NCBI GenBank assembly: GCA_030525945.1
Contig: JAUNDT010000015.1
Location: 1 to 35,499, forward strand
Reading direction: 5' to 3'
Length of the DNA stretch: 35,499 bases
From: Coriobacteriaceae bacterium
GTDB lineage: Bacteria; Actinomycetota; Coriobacteriia; Coriobacteriales; Coriobacteriaceae
How positions within the stretch are numbered: the stretch's first letter is position 1; the number at the start of each line of letters is the position of its first letter. Below the pieces are notes generated by a model. That model did not search any database. It worked only from the letters and a program-made list of their open reading frames with translations, and had not been told where the DNA came from. The position numbers and the translations under genes were made by a program. Of the stretch, positions 32,131 through 35,499 are shown piece by piece.

Positions 32131-32164
32131 GAAAAATGAGGCGGGCACATTATCGCCCACCTCA
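32131..32164 (-). terminator. Terminator after trpS / before HAD gene
   Basis: On the minus strand TGAGGTGGGC and GCCCGCCTCA pair over an 8-nt loop and are followed by TTTTT. It lies about 60 bp after trpS and ends 18 bp before the HAD start codon. It could terminate trpS or act as an attenuator for the HAD gene. Confidence 0.8.
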
Positions 32165-32222
32165 TACTTAAATCAACAAGTTAGCATGCCTCGTTACACG
32201 GGAGAAATCTTGTTGCGCGCGG

Positions 32223-33272
32223 CTAGTACACCATGCCCATGGCCTCGCGGACCTCATTCAGGGTCGCCTCGGCGATCTCGTTGGCACGGCGGTTGCCCTC
32301 ATGCAGCACGTCCTTCACGTAATCCAGGTCGCGCTCGAGCTCGGCGCGGCGCTCGCGGATGGGCGCGAAGTACTCGTTCACGCTCTCGGTGACGTACTTC
32401 TTGAGCTGACCGGACCCGCCCATGCCGATCTCCTCGGCGATCTCGACCTCGGAGCGGCCGGTGCAGATGGCGGCGGTGGAGAGCAGGCCCGACACGCCGG
32501 GGCGCGCTTCCGGGTCGAACGTGATCATGCGCTCGCCGTCGGTCTGGCTCTTCTTAATGCGCTTGGCGGTCTCCTCGGCGGTCATCGAGATGTTGATGGC
32601 ATTGCCGTAGGACTTGCTCATCTTGCGGCCGTCCAGTCCGGGCAGCAGCGGCGTGTCGGACAGCAGCGCGTCGACCTCGGGGAACACGTTGCCAAAGCGG
32701 TTGTTGAACTTGCGCGCGATGGTGCGGGTGAGCTCGATATGCGGCAGCTGGTCGCGGCCGACCGGCACCACATTCCCCTTGGCGAACAGGATGTCGCACG
32801 CCTGGTGCACCGGATAGGTGAGCAAAAGGCCCGTGAGCTCGTGGTTGCTCGCCTCCATCTCGGCCTTGACCGTGGGGTTGCGCTGCAGCAGCGCCTCGGA
32901 GACCAGAGAGAGGAACGGCAGCATGAGCTGATTGCAGGCGGGCACGGAGGAGTGCGTGTAAATCATGGTCTTGTTGGGGTCCAGGCCGCAGGCCAGGTAG
33001 TCGATGACCATGTTGTAGACGTTGTCCTGGATGTTCTCGGTGGAGTCGCGGTCGGTGATGACCTGGTAATCGGCGATGAGCACGTTGGTGCGCACGCCCA
33101 TCTCCTGCAGCTCCACGCGGCTCTTGAGCGTGCCAAAGTAGTGGCCCAGGTGCAGGCGGCCGGTGGGGCGGTCGCCCGTGAGCATGGTGTACTTCTCGGG
33201 GTGCAGGGGCAAGTCGGCGCGGATCTCGTTGCTGCGCTTGAGGCTCACGTCGTAGCTGAGTTCGTTGGGCAT
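32223..33272 (-). CDS. trpS: Tryptophanyl-tRNA synthetase
   Basis: The 349-residue class I synthetase charges tRNA-Trp. The HIGH-type motif is HLGH (41-44) in TGRLHLGHYFG, and KMSKS lies at 217-221 in LDGRKMSKSYGN. Other family segments include DYQVITDRD and PVGRDQLPHIELTR. The length fits the family (330-350). ATG 33272 follows AAAGGA at a spacing of eight; an upstream in-frame start 11 codons earlier has no SD. No T-box structure was recognised in the 130-bp gap upstream. Confidence 0.97.
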   Translation of the reverse strand: MPNELSYDVSLKRSNEIRADLPLHPEKYTMLTGDRPTGRLHLGHYFGTLKSRVELQEMGVRTNVLIADYQVITDRDSTENIQDNVYNMVIDYLACGLDPNKTMIYTHSSVPACNQLMLPFLSLVSEALLQRNPTVKAEMEASNHELTGLLLTYPVHQACDILFAKGNVVPVGRDQLPHIELTRTIARKFNNRFGNVFPEVDALLSDTPLLPGLDGRKMSKSYGNAINISMTAEETAKRIKKSQTDGERMITFDPEARPGVSGLLSTAAICTGRSEVEIAEEIGMGGSGQLKKYVTESVNEYFAPIRERRAELERDLDYVKDVLHEGNRRANEIAEATLNEVREAMGMVY

Positions 33273-33404
33273 GGCTGGTCCTTTCTGGGTGAATGAGTCG
33301 GGCATGCGACGCCGCCCGAGGCGTGGTGCGGCTGCATGGGGAATGGCAGGGAGTGGTGACCGGGGCTGGGACTTCGGGTCGGGGCTCGATCTCAGGTCCT
33401 GGAT

Positions 33405-34658
33405 CTAAGGGCGCTTATCCGCAGACTTGCGCTCGCCGGTGGGCAGGAGCTGCTCAAGGTGCTCGAGGCGCTCCTCGCGAGCTTCCGCCGCTTCTGCCTC
33501 TGCCTCGGCAAATCCCGGGTCCTCGGGGGTGACGATCTCGTCCCGCTTGGTCTTGGGATTGTAGTGATGGCGAAGCACGGGCTCAAACAGATGCAGGCGC
33601 GCGGCGAAGCAAGCGGACACGATGAGCAGGGTTACGAAGATGAAGACGCGGGGCCACACCGTGACCTGGTTGATCAGCACGGCGCCGAGGGAGAGCAGCA
33701 GGCACCATGCGTAAATCAGCAGCACCGCCTGACGCTGGTCGTAGCCCTCTTGAATGAGACGGTGATGAATGTGGCCCTTGTCGGCCTGGCCGATGCTTAC
33801 GTGCGCCCGGCGCCTGCGTACAATGGCGGACAGCGTATCGATGATAGGCACGCCCGCCACGATCAGGGGGATGATCAGCGAGGTGAGCGCGGCGGTGCGG
33901 CTCACATTCAGCAGCGAGATGGTGCCCAGGCCAAAGCCCAGGAGCAGCGAGCCCGAGTCTCCCAAAAAGATGCTCGCCGGGTGGAAGTTGTAACGCAAAA
34001 ACGCCAGGCAGGCGCCGAACAGCGCGATTGCCAGGGCGGCGGCGTCCAGACGGCCCGAGAGCAGGGCGAAGGAGAACATCGAAAGCGACGCGATGCCGGA
34101 GATGCCCGTGGCGAGCCCGTCAAGCCCGTCGATGAGGTTAATGATGTTCGTGAAGGCAACGAGGTAGATGATCGTAATGGGGTAGGCGAGCAGCCCCAGC
34201 TCGACCTCGGCGCCCGCGGCGAAGGGGTTGACCACGCGGCCGATGAGCAGACCGCCGGCCGCCGCCACGCCCGCGGCGACGATTTGCCCCAGGAGCTTCT
34301 TCTTGGGCGAGAGTGACTTCACGTCGTCGACGGCGCCCACGATAACGATGATGAGAAACGCCACGCCGAGCAGGGGGTAGTTGATATCCATGCTGGGGTG
34401 GGGGATGAGGATCGGCGGCCAGTCGAGGAGCTTGATGCCCGCAATCTCGACGATAAGCGCAACGCACAGGCCGGCGAATACGGCAAGCCCGCCCAGGCGG
34501 GGGATGGGCTTGGTGTTGATGCGCCGCTTGGACGGGTAGTCGATGGCGTCGAAGCGATGCGCCAGCCGCTTGGCGAGCGGTACGCACGCGAACGTGGTGA
34601 CGAACGCCGCCACGGCCACGCATATAAATGGAAGAGTCTGCTCCACCTGTGGGTTCAC
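33405..34658 (-). CDS. Undecaprenyl-phosphate glycosyl-1-phosphate transferase (WecA/TagO-like)
   Basis: The 417-residue polytopic enzyme of the MraY/WecA family transfers a sugar-1-phosphate (usually GlcNAc-1-P) from UDP-sugar to undecaprenyl phosphate. This starts synthesis of cell-wall polysaccharide or teichoic acid. Motifs are VGAVDDVKSLSPKKK (catalytic DD), NIINLIDGLDGLATG (NxxNxxDGLDGL), IFLGDSGSLLLGF, and the cytosolic HIHH of ADKGHIHHRL typical of WecA/TagO rather than MraY. There are about eleven helices and a 45-residue charged tail. The start is uncertain: GTG 34658 or GTG 34646 precedes the first helix, while the frame continues upstream to an ATG at 34799 without good SD. A promoter-like TATATAAG lies near 34690. 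Confidence 0.9.
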   Translation of the reverse strand: MNPQVEQTLPFICVAVAAFVTTFACVPLAKRLAHRFDAIDYPSKRRINTKPIPRLGGLAVFAGLCVALIVEIAGIKLLDWPPILIPHPSMDINYPLLGVAFLIIVIVGAVDDVKSLSPKKKLLGQIVAAGVAAAGGLLIGRVVNPFAAGAEVELGLLAYPITIIYLVAFTNIINLIDGLDGLATGISGIASLSMFSFALLSGRLDAAALAIALFGACLAFLRYNFHPASIFLGDSGSLLLGFGLGTISLLNVSRTAALTSLIIPLIVAGVPIIDTLSAIVRRRRAHVSIGQADKGHIHHRLIQEGYDQRQAVLLIYAWCLLLSLGAVLINQVTVWPRVFIFVTLLIVSACFAARLHLFEPVLRHHYNPKTKRDEIVTPEDPGFAEAEAEAAEAREERLEHLEQLLPTGERKSADKRP

Positions 34659-35252
34659 CGCCTTGCAAGTGCATGTGTCGTGCGTAGAACTTATATATGA
34701 TACAAGAAGGCCTGCTTTGCCGCCCACCAGGGGTGCTCTAACCAGCTTCAAGCACAGCCCAGCCACATTATTCGGGTTAATCTGGCGGCGATTCTGCATA
34801 CGACGGCAAGTCCCGTGTGCATCCGATGCCTCTCAAAAATCTGGCAGACGGTAGATAATCACCGATAAACGGTATCTTTGACCTGCAAACTGAATATTCT
34901 GAAAAATATTTTGTATATTGATGAGCCGTAAAAAGCAACCCACCATGTTTTCAATAGTATGCAGTCTAGTTGCAAAAATATGCAGTAACGAGAATCCTAA
35001 AGCCTCTTTCTTCCATATCAGACAAGGGCAATACAAAAGGTTTACGCACGTAAATCGCTTTATCCTATAAAAGCAGTCAACTGGTGCATTGTGCGCGGAT
35101 ATACCGTTCCCGACATTTTTCCTACCGTTGGCGGGTGTCGAGCATATAGATTCGAAAATTGGATATAACGGTAATTGTTGAACGGAGCCCCACACCCCGT
35201 GGAGCTAAGAGAGGGGGCGCATGGCACCCCCGCAAAAGAAAGGTAGGAGGCA
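34659..35252. other. About 590-bp A/T-rich regulatory gap before arcA
   Basis: No gene is supported. The stretch 34840-35160 is clearly more A/T-rich than the rest of the window. It contains a perfect dyad, TTTACGCACGTAAA (35041-35054), and a repeated TATGCAGT (34959, 34980). A GGGGGCGC/ACCCCC hairpin (35212-35230) stands just before the arcA SD. ArgR-like A/T boxes (GAATATTC near 34892) are possible but unproven. Confidence 0.5.
35041..35054. promoter_or_regulatory. Perfect dyad, possible operator/promoter of arcA
   Basis: TTTACG and CGTAAA are perfect inverted arms with a CA spacer. A TATAAA (35066-35071) lies 19 bp from the first TTTACG, so the dyad may overlap a -35 region. The bound regulator is unknown. 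Confidence 0.45.
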
Positions 35253-35499
35253 ATGACGAAAGGCTTGCATGTCACAAGTGAGATCGGGCAGCTTAAGAAG
35301 GTCTGCCTGCATCGTCCGGGCGAGGAGCTTCTGAATCTCCCGCCGTTCGAGCTCGAGCGTCTGCTCTTCGACGACGTGCCCTTCCTCGAGGTCGCTCAGG
35401 AGGAGCACGACACCTTCGCGCAGATCCTCCGCGATCAGGGCGTCGAGGTCCTGTACCTCGAGAAGCTCGTTGCCGAGGTCTTCGACCAGGTTCCGGGTG
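35253..35499 (+). CDS. arcA: Arginine deiminase, N-terminal part (3' end outside window)
   Basis: The first 82 residues begin [20 protein letters not shown], then [20 protein letters not shown] and [16 protein letters not shown], all conserved in arginine deiminases. The enzyme hydrolyses arginine to citrulline and ammonia, the first step of the ADI pathway that yields ATP and raises pH. The catalytic Cys, His and Asp residues lie in the missing C-terminal part. ATG 35253 follows an excellent AGGAGG (35245-35250). A GC hairpin (35212-35230) precedes it in the leader. Downstream arcB/arcC are expected but not visible. Confidence 0.95.
   Translation, partial: MTKGLHVTSEIGQLKKVCLHRPGEELLNLPPFELERLLFDDVPFLEVAQEEHDTFAQILRDQGVEVLYLEKLVAEVFDQVPG

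Noticed and set aside
33273..33404. T-box riboswitch upstream of trpS
   Set aside because: No T-box bulge sequence (TGGNACCGCG type), specifier loop or terminator is visible in the short gap.

Overview
The window is high-GC DNA with strong coding bias and actinobacterial gene content. It has a Lys-type (PKTIDND) phosphofructokinase, PPK1, a sortase-C/LPNTG pilus pair, a complete kdpFABC-kdpDE locus and an arginine deiminase. It most resembles a gut Coriobacteriia genome such as Collinsella. This placement is inferred from remembered family features, not from a search.

Layout. (a) 1-498 is the C-terminal end of an ABC-F ATPase. (b) 499-3974 holds an 830-bp gene-free leader, then a two-gene sortase pilus locus (LPNTG pilin plus class C sortase). 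The leader carries an exact 20-bp-period repeat array and a nine-G tract. (c) 4232-9443 holds ppk1 (minus), pfkA (plus) and an AAA_14/DUF4143 ATPase (minus) whose promoter carries three repeats spaced by 32 bp. (d) 9678-18402 is a divergent potassium locus, kdpD-kdpE on minus and kdpF-A-B-C on plus. Two large related hairpin elements lie between the arms. (e) 18403-22334 is repeat-rich, with only an orphan FtsX-type permease and a DUF1287 protein. (f) 22335-27072 is a six-gene minus-strand operon: PadR regulator, DUF1700 protein, DUF4097 protein, ABC ATPase and two permeases. Its consensus promoter is covered by a perfect 7-7-7 dyad. (g) 27544-31137 holds two convergent HTH-membrane proteins and a Mef-like drug exporter with a leader peptide and terminator in its 5' leader. 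(h) 31282-34658 holds a HAD phosphatase, trpS and a WecA/TagO-like glycosyl-phosphotransferase, all on minus. (i) 34659-35499 is an AT-rich regulatory region and the start of arcA.

How the genes fit together. KdpD/KdpE should sense potassium limitation or turgor and activate the divergent KdpFABC pump. PadR, DUF1700 and DUF4097 look like an envelope-stress module that controls its own ABC exporter. The Mef-like exporter appears to be induced by ribosome stalling on a short leader peptide. The pilin and sortase would display a surface fibre, possibly in a phase-variable way.

The most unusual content is non-coding. At least five families of structured intergenic repeat are visible: a 29-nt dyad with compensatory changes, paired 20-bp GTGCAC palindromes spaced exactly 52 bp apart, the 20-bp-period array, the twin kdp hairpins, and two MITE-like inverted-repeat elements. 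No tRNA, rRNA, CRISPR array or intact transposase was recognised.
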